From positions 1,798,001-1,862,000 of the forward strand of contig NZ_FNVQ01000001.1 in assembly GCF_900108065.1 (NCBI RefSeq): a stretch of DNA of 64,000 nt, read 5' to 3'. A program made the position numbers and the translations under genes. Of this stretch, positions 14,540-22,339 are shown one piece after another (the first letter of the stretch is position 1; the number at the start of each line of letters is the position of its first letter). A model generated the notes under the pieces. It was not told where the DNA came from, made no database searches, and was given only the letters and a program-made list of their open reading frames with translations. Origin of the DNA: Marinobacterium lutimaris. GTDB taxonomy: Bacteria; Pseudomonadota; Gammaproteobacteria; Pseudomonadales; Balneatricaceae.

Positions 14540-14854
14540 ATGAGCAACGTAACCATGCATGTGAAGCTACCACCCACGCAAGCCGGAAAACTACTCCAGA
14601 AGAGCATGAAGCTCGAGAAGAAAGTGGCTGAACTGACCGACGAGATTGAGCGGCTTAAGCAGGAGTGTAACCGGCTTAAGGCCCGCGAGGATGCCATGTG
14701 TGATCTGCAATACGCCGAGGGAGCAAAGCGCGGTTTTGTATGGGGGCAGCATGACGATAATGCCGCGCTAGCCGCTTGTGTCGATGGTCGCATCCCGGAG
14801 GCCACCAGGCAGCTTAAAGTGCTGCGCGCCAGCGCTGAGGAGGTGAAGTCGTGA
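14540..14854 (+). CDS. Coiled-coil phage protein
   Basis: A 104-residue protein; residues about 15-60 are a long coiled coil (KLEKKVAELTDEIERLKQEC). The later RGFVWGQHDDNAALA resembles the YxxGFxxG-type helix of the small protein at 15638-15832. ATG 14540 follows GGAGGCCAG. Likely a homo-oligomer; function unknown. Confidence 0.6.
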   Translation: MSNVTMHVKLPPTQAGKLLQKSMKLEKKVAELTDEIERLKQECNRLKAREDAMCDLQYAEGAKRGFVWGQHDDNAALAACVDGRIPEATRQLKVLRASAEEVKS

Positions 14855-15171
14855 GCTGTGAATACGTCCAGAAATACTACAGCGTGCCAGCCTGCATCGG
14901 CCGGCGCGTTGAAGTCAGTGGCCGCCCCGGCGTTATTGCCCAGGACTGCGGTCACTACATCGGCGTGAATTTCGATACCGACAAGCCTGGTCAGATCAGT
15001 CCCTGCCACCCCACCTGGAAAGTTGAATATCTGGGTATTGGCAAGGTGCGGAAGATGACGCGAAGCCAGCAGCGCTACAAGCGATACCTCGAATACGGCG
15101 ACTGCTTTGAAAACTTCCTCGACTTCTGCCGTTGGGATGCTGAGCCTGAGCATTCATGGAACAGGGGGTGA
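14851..15171 (+). CDS. Phage protein with SH3-like segment, GTG start
   Basis: A 106-residue protein starting at GTG 14851, which overlaps the previous stop (GTGA). Residues about 8-50, with GRRVEVSGRPGVIAQDCGHY and IGVNFDTDKPG, look like a small SH3-type barrel. The rest is Arg/Tyr-rich. No enzymatic motif. Confidence 0.55.
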   Translation: MSCEYVQKYYSVPACIGRRVEVSGRPGVIAQDCGHYIGVNFDTDKPGQISPCHPTWKVEYLGIGKVRKMTRSQQRYKRYLEYGDCFENFLDFCRWDAEPEHSWNRG

Positions 15172-15174
15172 GCA

Positions 15175-15432
15175 ATGGCTTTATCTGACGATTACATCGA
15201 ATCCCTCTTCCAGGGCACGAACTTTGGCGAGCAAGTGAACGGAAGCATCGCAGAGAAGCGCAAGCTGCTCAGTAAGTCGCTACGAAACCAGCTGGATGGA
15301 TATTGGTCTGGCCGCACTATCTACCAAATTATGGTGACTGGCGGGTTTCTACATGATGCGAAGTCGAGCGAAAAGAAGCGCCTCACCCAGCTTGGCGAGG
15401 CATTCCTGCAGGAGAGTCTGCCATGCAGCTAA
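15175..15432 (+). CDS. Phage protein of unknown function
   Basis: An 85-residue protein. The N-terminal half is helical, the C-terminal half (GRTIYQIMVTGGFLHDAKSS, then KKRLTQLGEAFL) recalls a winged helix. Overlaps the next gene by 10 bp. Confidence 0.55.
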   Translation: MALSDDYIESLFQGTNFGEQVNGSIAEKRKLLSKSLRNQLDGYWSGRTIYQIMVTGGFLHDAKSSEKKRLTQLGEAFLQESLPCS

Positions 15433-15641
15433 ACGAACACACAAAGCTGATCCTCGGCATGCCGAACTTCAAGTGCGCACCGATCGCTCACCGCCTGGTC
15501 AAGCTCGGGCATGAGATACCGCCGCGCTCAGAAGACGAACAGGCCTACGTCATCAACTGGATGCTGGAGCTGTACGAGCAGTACGGTAAAGGATGGAGCG
15601 AGCATGCAGAAAGAGTGCTTGCTGGGGAGGTGGAGTCGTGA
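15423..15641 (+). CDS. Phage protein of unknown function
   Basis: A 72-residue protein with a pattern like NFKCAPIAHRLVKLGHEIP and EDEQAYVINWMLELYE, seen in small early proteins of temperate phages. The TGA overlaps the GTG start of the next gene. Confidence 0.55.
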   Translation: MQLNEHTKLILGMPNFKCAPIAHRLVKLGHEIPPRSEDEQAYVINWMLELYEQYGKGWSEHAERVLAGEVES

Positions 15642-15832
15642 ACGAACTAATCGCACTTCTCGTTGAAGCTGATAAGCAGCTGCATGAACTGCAAATACTG
15701 GATCGCAACGGTACCGACGCTGATGAAGATGAGTACAGCAACGGCTACCGGGCGGGATTTGCCGAAGGCCAACAAAAAGGCATTAAGGAAGCGATGAAGC
15801 TGGTAGCTAGCCGTCTTGAGAAGACGCTTTGA
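15638..15832 (+). CDS. Small phage protein, GTG start
   Basis: A 64-residue acidic helical protein from GTG 15638 (GTGA overlap). Contains NGYRAGFAEGQQKGIKEAMK, a helix with Gly every four or five residues that packs well in oligomers. No known role. Confidence 0.5.
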   Translation: MNELIALLVEADKQLHELQILDRNGTDADEDEYSNGYRAGFAEGQQKGIKEAMKLVASRLEKTL

Positions 15833-15910
15833 GGCCGAAGAGTAACGCCACCCAGGCACCGGGCGGCAAGTGATCCCGATTAATGAACACCAGATAGAGG
15901 CGGAAACGAA

Positions 15911-16138
15911 ATGGCAGAGTTAAGACCGACGACATGCAAAAACTGCGGATCACCGCGCCTTGCGCCCATGGATCGCGGCACATGTAGCTGCATGGGCGGA
16001 CTCGCCGATGTCACGCCTGAGCAGTTTATTGCCCGGGCAAAATCATGGGGTGGGTTTGTGGTTTATAGCCCGGAACGCGACCGGTTTGTTGCGGCCAGTA
16101 TCGATGAATTGCCCGAATATTTCCCGGGCGGCAAGTAG
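15911..16138 (+). CDS. Small zinc-finger-like phage protein
   Basis: A 75-residue protein after AGAGGCGGAAACGAA. CKNCGSP and CSCMGG provide a CxxC and CxC set for a zinc site, followed by a small alpha/beta tail (RAKSWGGFVVYSPERDRFVA). Confidence 0.6.
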   Translation: MAELRPTTCKNCGSPRLAPMDRGTCSCMGGLADVTPEQFIARAKSWGGFVVYSPERDRFVAASIDELPEYFPGGK

Positions 16139-16152
16139 AAGAGGAAGCCGAT

Positions 16153-16545
16153 ATGGATAACCGAGTTTTTAACGTGAATGGCTCTGGCGATGAAATGCTA
16201 AAAGCCGCGCTATCCCTGGCATTTAAACAGGAAGGCGAGCGAACAACCTGCAAATCATGGATGCAGACCAAAAAACACGGACTCGTTCTTTTGTGGTGCG
16301 CTGGTGAAGGTGACAGCGATCTGCCGGTACCGCTTGATAGTGAGTCTGTATTCCCGCTCGTGAGGCAGTGGCTTGACGGTGAGTTCGCCCAGGATGTTGA
16401 GCCAAGCGAGTGGTGCGACGACATGGACCATGATGGGGATAACTCGAATGGTTGGCAGGTTTACTGTGAAGCCTGGGGGCATGTTGCAGACAACCATTAT
16501 GCGATCTGCGGAATCAAGCCGGCTTACATGTGGCATGGCAAGTAG
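16153..16545 (+). CDS. Phage protein of unknown function
   Basis: A 130-residue acidic protein. Residues about 8-60 (FNVNGSGDEMLKAALSLAF, WMQTKKHGLVLLWC) are alpha/beta; the C-terminal part is Trp- and Asp-rich with a likely metal-binding cluster DDMDHDGDN. The latter resembles a Ca-binding loop but lacks full EF-hand spacing. Confidence 0.55.
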   Translation: MDNRVFNVNGSGDEMLKAALSLAFKQEGERTTCKSWMQTKKHGLVLLWCAGEGDSDLPVPLDSESVFPLVRQWLDGEFAQDVEPSEWCDDMDHDGDNSNGWQVYCEAWGHVADNHYAICGIKPAYMWHGK

Positions 16546-16560
16546 AAGAGGATTACCACC

Positions 16561-16761
16561 ATGGCTGAGAAGTTGATGCCGCTGCACAAGTGGCGGAAAG
16601 AACGGTTCACCACCCCGCCGGCTGCAGCCACGGCAAGGCGCTGGGCCGAGAATGGCGACATTCCGGCTAAACTGATCTGCGGGAAGTGGTACGTGAAAGT
16701 TGAGCAGGAGCTACTGGAAACCGGTGACGATCTGGTTGATCAGGTATTGAAGGCGGGTTGA
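16561..16761 (+). CDS. xis: Excisionase (Xis)
   Basis: A 66-residue protein with the winged-helix pattern of phage excisionases: LHKWRKERF, PPAAATARRWAENGDIPAKL and GKWYVKVE. It sits 1 bp before the integrase gene. Xis bends DNA at the attachment site and turns the integrase reaction toward excision. Start ATG 16561 follows AGAGGATTACC. Confidence 0.88.
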   Translation: MAEKLMPLHKWRKERFTTPPAAATARRWAENGDIPAKLICGKWYVKVEQELLETGDDLVDQVLKAG

Positions 16762-16762
16762 T

Positions 16763-17860
16763 ATGGCAGCGAGAAAGCGGAGTCGTCAGAAGCGCGACCT
16801 GGAAGCCAATCTCTATGAGACTGGCGGCTACTACCGGTACAAGCACCCACAGACCGGGAAGTTTCACGGCATGGGTAAAGACAAGTCAGCGGCCAACGCG
16901 GCCGCTCGCAAGCTCAACGCCATGCTGCTGAAGCCGAACGATCATGTCAGTCGCGTGATGGCAACGGATGCCGTTCTATTCTCCGTACTGGTTACCAGGT
17001 ATCGCAACGAGTACCTGCCGACCAAGAAGCTGAAGCAAACCACGATGGACGAAACCGGCTACCGACTCAACCGACTAAACAAGGATCTCGGTCACCTGCA
17101 GGTCTGCGACATGTCGATTCGCCAGCTGGCTGAGTACCTGGACGACTCTTTCAAAAACAACGCCTACACCAAACACCGCGGCCTGCTGTCCGATATCTTC
17201 AAATTCGGGATCACCAAGGGCCTGGCCGAAAGCAATCTGGCAGAAGAGACCTTGGCCAAAGCCGCTGATGAAAAAGAGCGTCTGCCGCTCAGCAAGAAAT
17301 GGTTCGACCAGATCTACGCCAACGCCGATGAGTGGCTGCAGGTTGCCATGGACTTCGCCTTGATTTCTCTGCAGCGCCGATCCGATGTGTGCGCAGCGCG
17401 GTTTGAGGATATCGAGGGAGGTTACTTAAAGCTGGTGCAGCAGAAGACAGAGAAATTCGGCGTGCGTGCCCACCTGCGTATCGAGATCGGCCCGTCGCTG
17501 GAAAAGGTGTTCAAGCGAAGCCGTGCGTCTGGTATCGCCAGCCCGTACATCATTCACCGCCGGCCAAAGCGGATCCGTGAAAGCAAAGACACGACGCACT
17601 GGAGCCAGGTGCGGCCGGAGATATTCAGCAAGGAGTTCGCCAAGGCCCGAGATAAGGTGCCGGAGATCGCCAAGCTACCAGCAGCCAAACGCCCTACTGT
17701 TCACGAAATCAGAGCGCTAGGTGGTCACCTGTATCTTGAGGCAGGGTTTAGCGAGGAGTATGTGCAGACCCTGATGGGTCACAGCACTGCAGCGATGACA
17801 GCGGACTACACAGACCGGCACCTGGAGTGGACGACATGCGGTGCCGGACTGAAAATCTGA
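16763..17860 (+). CDS. int: Tyrosine integrase
   Basis: A 365-residue lambda-Int-type recombinase. Residues about 1-60 are the arm-binding domain (ANLYETGGYYRYKHPQTGKF), about 75-165 the core-binding domain, and about 175-360 the catalytic domain. Catalytic residues are visible: Arg in LQRRSDVC, His-x-x-Arg in TVHEIRALG, His in LMGHSTAAM and the nucleophile Tyr in TADYTDRH. It inserts the phage at the adjacent tRNA-Val gene. Its stop is about 105 bp from the tRNA 3' end, and a strong hairpin terminator lies between. Confidence 0.95.
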   Translation: MAARKRSRQKRDLEANLYETGGYYRYKHPQTGKFHGMGKDKSAANAAARKLNAMLLKPNDHVSRVMATDAVLFSVLVTRYRNEYLPTKKLKQTTMDETGYRLNRLNKDLGHLQVCDMSIRQLAEYLDDSFKNNAYTKHRGLLSDIFKFGITKGLAESNLAEETLAKAADEKERLPLSKKWFDQIYANADEWLQVAMDFALISLQRRSDVCAARFEDIEGGYLKLVQQKTEKFGVRAHLRIEIGPSLEKVFKRSRASGIASPYIIHRRPKRIRESKDTTHWSQVRPEIFSKEFAKARDKVPEIAKLPAAKRPTVHEIRALGGHLYLEAGFSEEYVQTLMGHSTAAMTADYTDRHLEWTTCGAGLKI

Positions 17861-17879
17861 CCGTCTCCACACCACTGTA

Positions 17880-17959
17880 TTTTGCTAAAATTTTGCTAAT
17901 TTTTTGCAGAAACAAAAACAGCCACCGGATTCATCATCGCAAGTGGCTGTTTTTGCTAA
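17880..17959. repeat. Three TTTTGCTAA repeats at the attR side
   Basis: TTTTGCTAA occurs at 17880-17888, 17891-17899 and 17951-17959, all in one orientation, between int and the tRNA 3' end. Short direct repeats flanking the core are typical of integrase arm sites. Part of the last copy also belongs to the terminator stem. Binding is inferred. Confidence 0.5.
17914..17954 (+). terminator. Terminator behind int
   Basis: AAAAACAGCCAC at 17914-17925 pairs perfectly with GTGGCTGTTTTT at 17943-17954, loop 17 bases. The flanking A and T runs allow use from both directions, so it could also stop tRNA-Val transcription entering the phage. Confidence 0.85.
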
Positions 17960-17965
17960 AGAATT

Positions 17966-18042
17966 TGGTAGGACTAAGCAGACTCGAACTGCTGACCCCC
18001 ACCATGTCAAGGTGGTGCTCTAACCAACTGAGCTATAGTCCT
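17966..18042 (-). tRNA. tRNA-Val (anticodon GAC)
   Basis: A 77-nt cloverleaf on the minus strand: acceptor AGGACTA / TAGTCCT, discriminator A, encoded CCA; anticodon stem CCACC / GGTGG around loop TTGACAT (anticodon GAC); T arm AGCAG-TTCGAGT-CTGCT. Its 3' end faces the integrase and is the presumed attB/attR core. The gene is intact after integration. Confidence 0.96.
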
Positions 18043-18170
18043 AGATGCTTGGGCTGTGTTCTGCCTCAAACGTGGTGCGTATTATATATATCGATTCGCC
18101 GCGCGCAACCCTTTTTTTGAAGATTTTTTTATTTAGTTTTCAACGCGTTAGAATTCTGTTCACAACTTGA

Positions 18171-20807
18171 TCAGACGCCCAGGGCAGCCTCACACGAAGC
18201 CGCTGCGAAGAGGGCGGCGGCCTCTTCTGCCAACAGGGGCTTGCTCAGCAAAAAGCCCTGTGTCAGATCACAGCCTGCATCCTGCAGGAAACGCAGCTGC
18301 ACTTCATCATCTACGCCTTCTGCGACTACCTTCATCTGCAAACTCCTGGCGACGGCAAGCATGGCGTAGATGATCTCTTCATCACTGCGGTTCTTGCCGA
18401 TGCCGATCACAAAGCTGCGATCTATTTTCAGGTAGTCCGCCTGCAGCTGCTTCAGGTAGCTGAGTGATGAATAACCGGTACCGAAATCGTCGATAGAGAC
18501 CAGAATCCCCGCCACCTCAAGCGCTGAGAGATTGGTACGTACCATCGGCGATTTACTCATAAGGGTGGTTTCGGTGATCTCCACGATAATGCGATGGGTG
18601 CCGATGCCGTGGCGTGCCAGCGTCGCCAGCAGGCGGCCGGCGATATCATCGCGGGCCAGCTGCACGGCGGAGATGTTCAGGCTTAGATAACGTACATCAA
18701 GCCCCGCCCTGTCCCACTTTGCCAGCTGGGCGATCACTGTATCCATCTGCCAGGCGCCAAGTTCGACAATCATGCCACTCTCTTCCGCCACAGAGATAAA
18801 CTCTGCCGGCGATACCCATTCACCGGCCTCATTCTGCCAGCGCATCAACACCTCGGCACCCAGCGGTTTGCGGGTACGGGTATCGAAGATCGGCTGATAC
18901 CTGACCGAGAGCTGATCGCCATTTTCCACCGCGACCCTGAGACCCTGCTCCAGGTCCACACGGCGCTGCATCAGGTAATCCATCTGCTGGTCAAAAAACC
19001 GGTACAGGTTGCGGCCGTCGTGCTTGGCCTTGTACATGGCCAGATCCGCCTGGCGCAGCAGAGTCGCGGGCTCGGTCTCTCCAGACTGCCCCAATGCGAT
19101 CCCCACACTGGCGGTCAGCTGAAAACGGGAGCCGTTCAGATCAACAGGCCTCGCCAGCACTTTGATCAGCCGCGCAGCCAGTTCCTCAAGACCATGCTTA
19201 CTGACCGACTGGCTCACGACCAGCGCAAACTCATCACCGCCAAGGCGCGCCAGCAGCACATCGGCGCTGATGGCGTTGACGAGGCGTTTGACGGTAATGA
19301 CGAGCAGCTTATCCCCTTCTAGATGGCCGAGGGTATCGTTAACCGTTTTGAAGTTATCGAGATCGAGATATAACAGACCAACGTCGGAACCGCTTTGCGC
19401 GGACAGTATCTCGCCCAGCGACTCCATCAGCTTACGGCGGTTAGGCAACTCGGTAAGCTGATCGTGGAACGCGAGAAATAGCTCGCGCTGCTCCGCTTCC
19501 CGCCGCGCTGTCACGTCTTCATGCACGGCCACGTAATGACTGATCAAACCCTGCTCATCGGTAATCGGCGTAATGGTCTGATCCACGATCAAACGCCTGC
19601 CATCCCGTGTCAGGTTTACCACTTCGCCACGCCAGACCGCTCCTGAGCTAATGGTTTCCCAGAGGGTACGGAAGAAAAAACGGTTGTGCTCGCCGGAGTT
19701 GAGAATCGAGGGACGCAGCCCCTGCACCTGCTCCTGGCGGTAACCGGAGAGACGGGTAAACGCCTCGTTAACCCACTCAATAAAACCGTTACGGTCTGTG
19801 ATAATCACCGCATTGGCAGTGGTGCTGATCGCAGTCCCCAGCAGTTGCAGACGATCTGCCATTTTTGCCTGCCTGCGCGCCATTCCCCAGAGCAACGTGG
19901 TAACCGCGCAGATAATCAGCACGATGCCCGCTACCAGCCAGGACAGTCGCTCAGTTAATTTGCGCCAGGACGCCAGCCCCTCCGTCATATCGTATTTAAG
20001 CGAGATAACCACCGGAAACATCGACGTGGAACGGAAGGTTTCAAGGTACTCGCGCCCGTCTTCAATACGGGTGAACGCACCCCACTCCTTTTCGGACAGT
20101 CTCGAAACGAAAGGCTCTGCGCCACTATGTGAAATACCGGGCAGGTCGTCACTGTTCCGCGAGGCGACCAGAAGCACCCCATCGTAGCGATACAGAGCCA
20201 CGCTAGCAGGCAGGCTCTCGATCAGGGGGCGGAACTGCTCACGCACCGAATCCGGGTTCCAGATCGCCACCAACCAGGCGACAGGCTCTCGCTTCTCATT
20301 TAGTAGCGGTAGACACACCGGCAATTGATAGATACCGGATGAGGCCAAAGGGGACGTCAGGCTGCGACCACTGATAGGGCGTCCAAATAATATTGGCAGA
20401 CCGGCGTACTGTTCAGACAGGCAACTGACACCGCTTATCTGCGCACCTGTCGAGTCCGGCACCGAGCTTGCCAGTACCAGGCCTGCTGGCGTCACTACAG
20501 CAAGCTCGCGCAGCTGCGGACTCATATCGATCAACCCGGCAAGCCGACGCGTCAGCTCCAATGGCCTGAACAGCATCTCCGGCTCATAGCCCAGCTGCAC
20601 GCGCAGTGAATTGAGGCGCCCCTGGATATCCTGGATGCTGCGCACGGTTCCGCCTTCCAGCGAGTGAGCCAGAACCTCTGTGGTTTCCGAGATGCTGCTG
20701 CGCGCCCGCTCCTCACCTATCTGATGAAAAACGGCAAAGACCAGCAGAAAACTGATGATCAGTGCAAAACCAGTCAGGGGAAGAAGAGATATACGGGTCC
20801 AGATCAA
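18171..20807 (-). CDS. Membrane sensor with PAS, GGDEF and EAL domains
   Basis: An 878-residue protein that can make or break cyclic di-GMP. A transmembrane helix (about 10-30), a large periplasmic sensing domain and a second helix (about 285-308) are followed by a PAS domain (about 320-435), GGDEF (about 450-605) and EAL (about 615-870). The cyclase signature RLGGDEF is intact, but no RxxD inhibitory site stands five residues before it. In the EAL part the signature is EVL, and the metal and catalytic positions VEITETTL, DDFGTGYSS, KIDRSFV and AEGVDD are all present, so phosphodiesterase activity is likely. It is divergent from an orphan solute-binding protein 62 bp away, which may deliver its signal. 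Confidence 0.9.
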   Translation of the reverse strand: MIWTRISLLPLTGFALIISFLLVFAVFHQIGEERARSSISETTEVLAHSLEGGTVRSIQDIQGRLNSLRVQLGYEPEMLFRPLELTRRLAGLIDMSPQLRELAVVTPAGLVLASSVPDSTGAQISGVSCLSEQYAGLPILFGRPISGRSLTSPLASSGIYQLPVCLPLLNEKREPVAWLVAIWNPDSVREQFRPLIESLPASVALYRYDGVLLVASRNSDDLPGISHSGAEPFVSRLSEKEWGAFTRIEDGREYLETFRSTSMFPVVISLKYDMTEGLASWRKLTERLSWLVAGIVLIICAVTTLLWGMARRQAKMADRLQLLGTAISTTANAVIITDRNGFIEWVNEAFTRLSGYRQEQVQGLRPSILNSGEHNRFFFRTLWETISSGAVWRGEVVNLTRDGRRLIVDQTITPITDEQGLISHYVAVHEDVTARREAEQRELFLAFHDQLTELPNRRKLMESLGEILSAQSGSDVGLLYLDLDNFKTVNDTLGHLEGDKLLVITVKRLVNAISADVLLARLGGDEFALVVSQSVSKHGLEELAARLIKVLARPVDLNGSRFQLTASVGIALGQSGETEPATLLRQADLAMYKAKHDGRNLYRFFDQQMDYLMQRRVDLEQGLRVAVENGDQLSVRYQPIFDTRTRKPLGAEVLMRWQNEAGEWVSPAEFISVAEESGMIVELGAWQMDTVIAQLAKWDRAGLDVRYLSLNISAVQLARDDIAGRLLATLARHGIGTHRIIVEITETTLMSKSPMVRTNLSALEVAGILVSIDDFGTGYSSLSYLKQLQADYLKIDRSFVIGIGKNRSDEEIIYAMLAVARSLQMKVVAEGVDDEVQLRFLQDAGCDLTQGFLLSKPLLAEEAAALFAAASCEAALGV

Positions 20808-20869
20808 TGGCGGGCTATCCCAAAATACATATAGTGCACATCATATACGTATAACAGAGGCCATACAGG

Positions 20870-21691
20870 ATGAACCGAATCAAACTTGCGACAGGTCAGT
20901 CTTTTTTAACGCTGCTGCTACTGATGCTTGCACTCGCTCCTGCGCAAGCGGACGACCGACTTGAACGCATCCAGAGCGCAAACCAGTTACGCGTCTGTAT
21001 CTGGCCTGACTATTTTTCGATCAGCGCCCGCCACCCCAAGACCGGCAAGCTGGAGGGTATAGACATCGAGCTGGCCGCAGACTTTGCCAGGGATCTCGGC
21101 GTAGACCTCTCGTTCGTCGAAACCCACTTTGGCCGCTTTATGGACGACCTGGAGCAGGATGCCTGTGACATCGGCATGTTTGCCATCGCAATCACGCCAG
21201 CGCGCGCCGAACGTATCGACTACAGTGCGCCTTACCTGGCCAGCCACATGTACGGCGTGACCACCAAGACTCATCCGGGCCTGAGCCGCTGGGAAGATAT
21301 GGACCAGCCAGGCAACGTGATCTGTGTTCAGCGCGGCACCTACATGGAAAGCTTCATGAAACAAACACTGCGTCACGCCGAGGTACTGGTGGTGACCGAT
21401 CCGCGCGAACGGGAAGAGGCGGTACTCTCCGGGCGCGCCGATGTGTTTATTACCGACTACCCCTACTCACGCAAGGTGCTGAGATTTTACGAGTGGGCGC
21501 GACTGATCGAGCCCGAAGACAGCAACGGCCCTCGCCCCTTCAAATACGCTTATGTCGTCGCTAAAAACCAGCCGGAATGGCTAGGCCGCGTTAACCGGTT
21601 CGTCAGCCAGATCAAGCAGGACGGCCGCCTGGAGCAGGCCGCCACTAACAATGATCTGCTGCCGGCCGTCGTGTTCGCTCAGGACAACTGA
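20870..21691 (+). CDS. Orphan periplasmic solute-binding protein, family 3
   Basis: A 273-residue protein with a signal peptide (cut after about residue 26, APAQA-DD). The fold is the amino-acid type: SANQLRVCIWPDYFSI, GIDIELAADFARDLGVDLSF, and the second lobe with GRADVFITDYPYSRK. No ABC permease or ATPase gene is near. It is divergent from the GGDEF-EAL sensor and overlaps the regulator on the other strand by 13 bp at its 3' end. An orphan binding protein next to a periplasmic sensor is often a ligand-loaded co-receptor; that is my reading here. Confidence 0.85.
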   Translation: MNRIKLATGQSFLTLLLLMLALAPAQADDRLERIQSANQLRVCIWPDYFSISARHPKTGKLEGIDIELAADFARDLGVDLSFVETHFGRFMDDLEQDACDIGMFAIAITPARAERIDYSAPYLASHMYGVTTKTHPGLSRWEDMDQPGNVICVQRGTYMESFMKQTLRHAEVLVVTDPREREEAVLSGRADVFITDYPYSRKVLRFYEWARLIEPEDSNGPRPFKYAYVVAKNQPEWLGRVNRFVSQIKQDGRLEQAATNNDLLPAVVFAQDN

Positions 21692-22332
21692 ACCAGGTTG
21701 TGCTCGATCGCGTATTTCACCAGCCCCGCCGCCGTCTGGATGTTCAGTTTGGACTTGATATTCTGGCGGTGGGTTTCGACCGTGCGCACCGAGATATCCA
21801 GCTCGCGGGCGATCTCCTTGTTGTTTCGCCCGCCGGCCAGCAAACGCAGCACGGTCAGTTCCCGTGGCGTCAGCACACTGCCATCATCCGCCGGAGCGCT
21901 CGGCTCGTCAAAGCGCGCAAACAGTGTCTGGGAAGCGCCAGAGCTGAAATAGGTGCCGCCGTGATGCACGGTTTCGATCGCTTTCACCATCTCCTCTGAG
22001 GAGACATCCTTGAGGATGTAACCAGACGCGCCGGACTGGATCAGCTGAAGAATATACTCGCGGTTATCGTGCATGCTGAGGATCAGCACGCGCACCTCAG
22101 GACAGCATTCACGCAGCTTTTTGGTCGCTTCGAAGCCGTTCATCACCGGCATCGACACATCCATCATCACCACATCGGGTTTTAGCTCCATGGCAGCTTC
22201 TACCGCCTTAAGCCCATTGGCCGCATCGCCCACTACCCGGATACCCGGCTCGGCCTCAAGACGCGCGCGGATACCGTCGACCACCAGCGGATGGTCGTCA
22301 ACCAAAATGACATTGATCGGTTTATCGGTCAT
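21679..22332 (-). CDS. NarL/LuxR-family response regulator
   Basis: A 217-residue regulator: receiver domain (residues about 5-120, acidic pair VDDHP and phospho-acceptor Asp58 in VVMMDVSMP), linker, then a LuxR-type helix-turn-helix (about 150-210, LTPRELTVLRLLAGGRNNKE). Start ATG 22332 lies 7 bp past the kinase stop and excludes an upstream extension with poor codon content. With the kinase it forms a two-component system that most likely controls the TRAP transporter operon on the same strand just upstream; candidate sites are at 26962-26992. Confidence 0.9.
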   Translation of the reverse strand: MTDKPINVILVDDHPLVVDGIRARLEAEPGIRVVGDAANGLKAVEAAMELKPDVVMMDVSMPVMNGFEATKKLRECCPEVRVLILSMHDNREYILQLIQSGASGYILKDVSSEEMVKAIETVHHGGTYFSSGASQTLFARFDEPSAPADDGSVLTPRELTVLRLLAGGRNNKEIARELDISVRTVETHRQNIKSKLNIQTAAGLVKYAIEHNLVQLS

Positions 22333-22339
22333 TACTGCC

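Larger units (their letters stand above)
1..17965. mobile_element. Lambda-like prophage, right-hand part (left end outside window)
   Basis: The block from the left edge to the tRNA-Val holds only phage-type genes: RuvC-like resolvase, DnaT/O-like replication protein, Rha/KilAC-type regulator, Cro, LexA-type CI, RdgC, a phage-type C5 methyltransferase, excisionase and tyrosine integrase. Two early operons diverge from the immunity region and two operator clusters flank cI and its companion genes, as in lambda. The integrase ends about 105 bp from the tRNA 3' end, the usual attR arrangement. No second copy of the tRNA 3' end occurs in the block and no capsid, tail or lysis gene is visible, so the element must continue left of position 1. 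Whether it is still inducible cannot be judged from here. Confidence 0.93.

Noticed and set aside
1..17965. Second copy of the tRNA-Val 3' end marking the other prophage end
   Set aside because: No copy of the tRNA 3' segment was found left of the integrase, so the left end lies outside the window.
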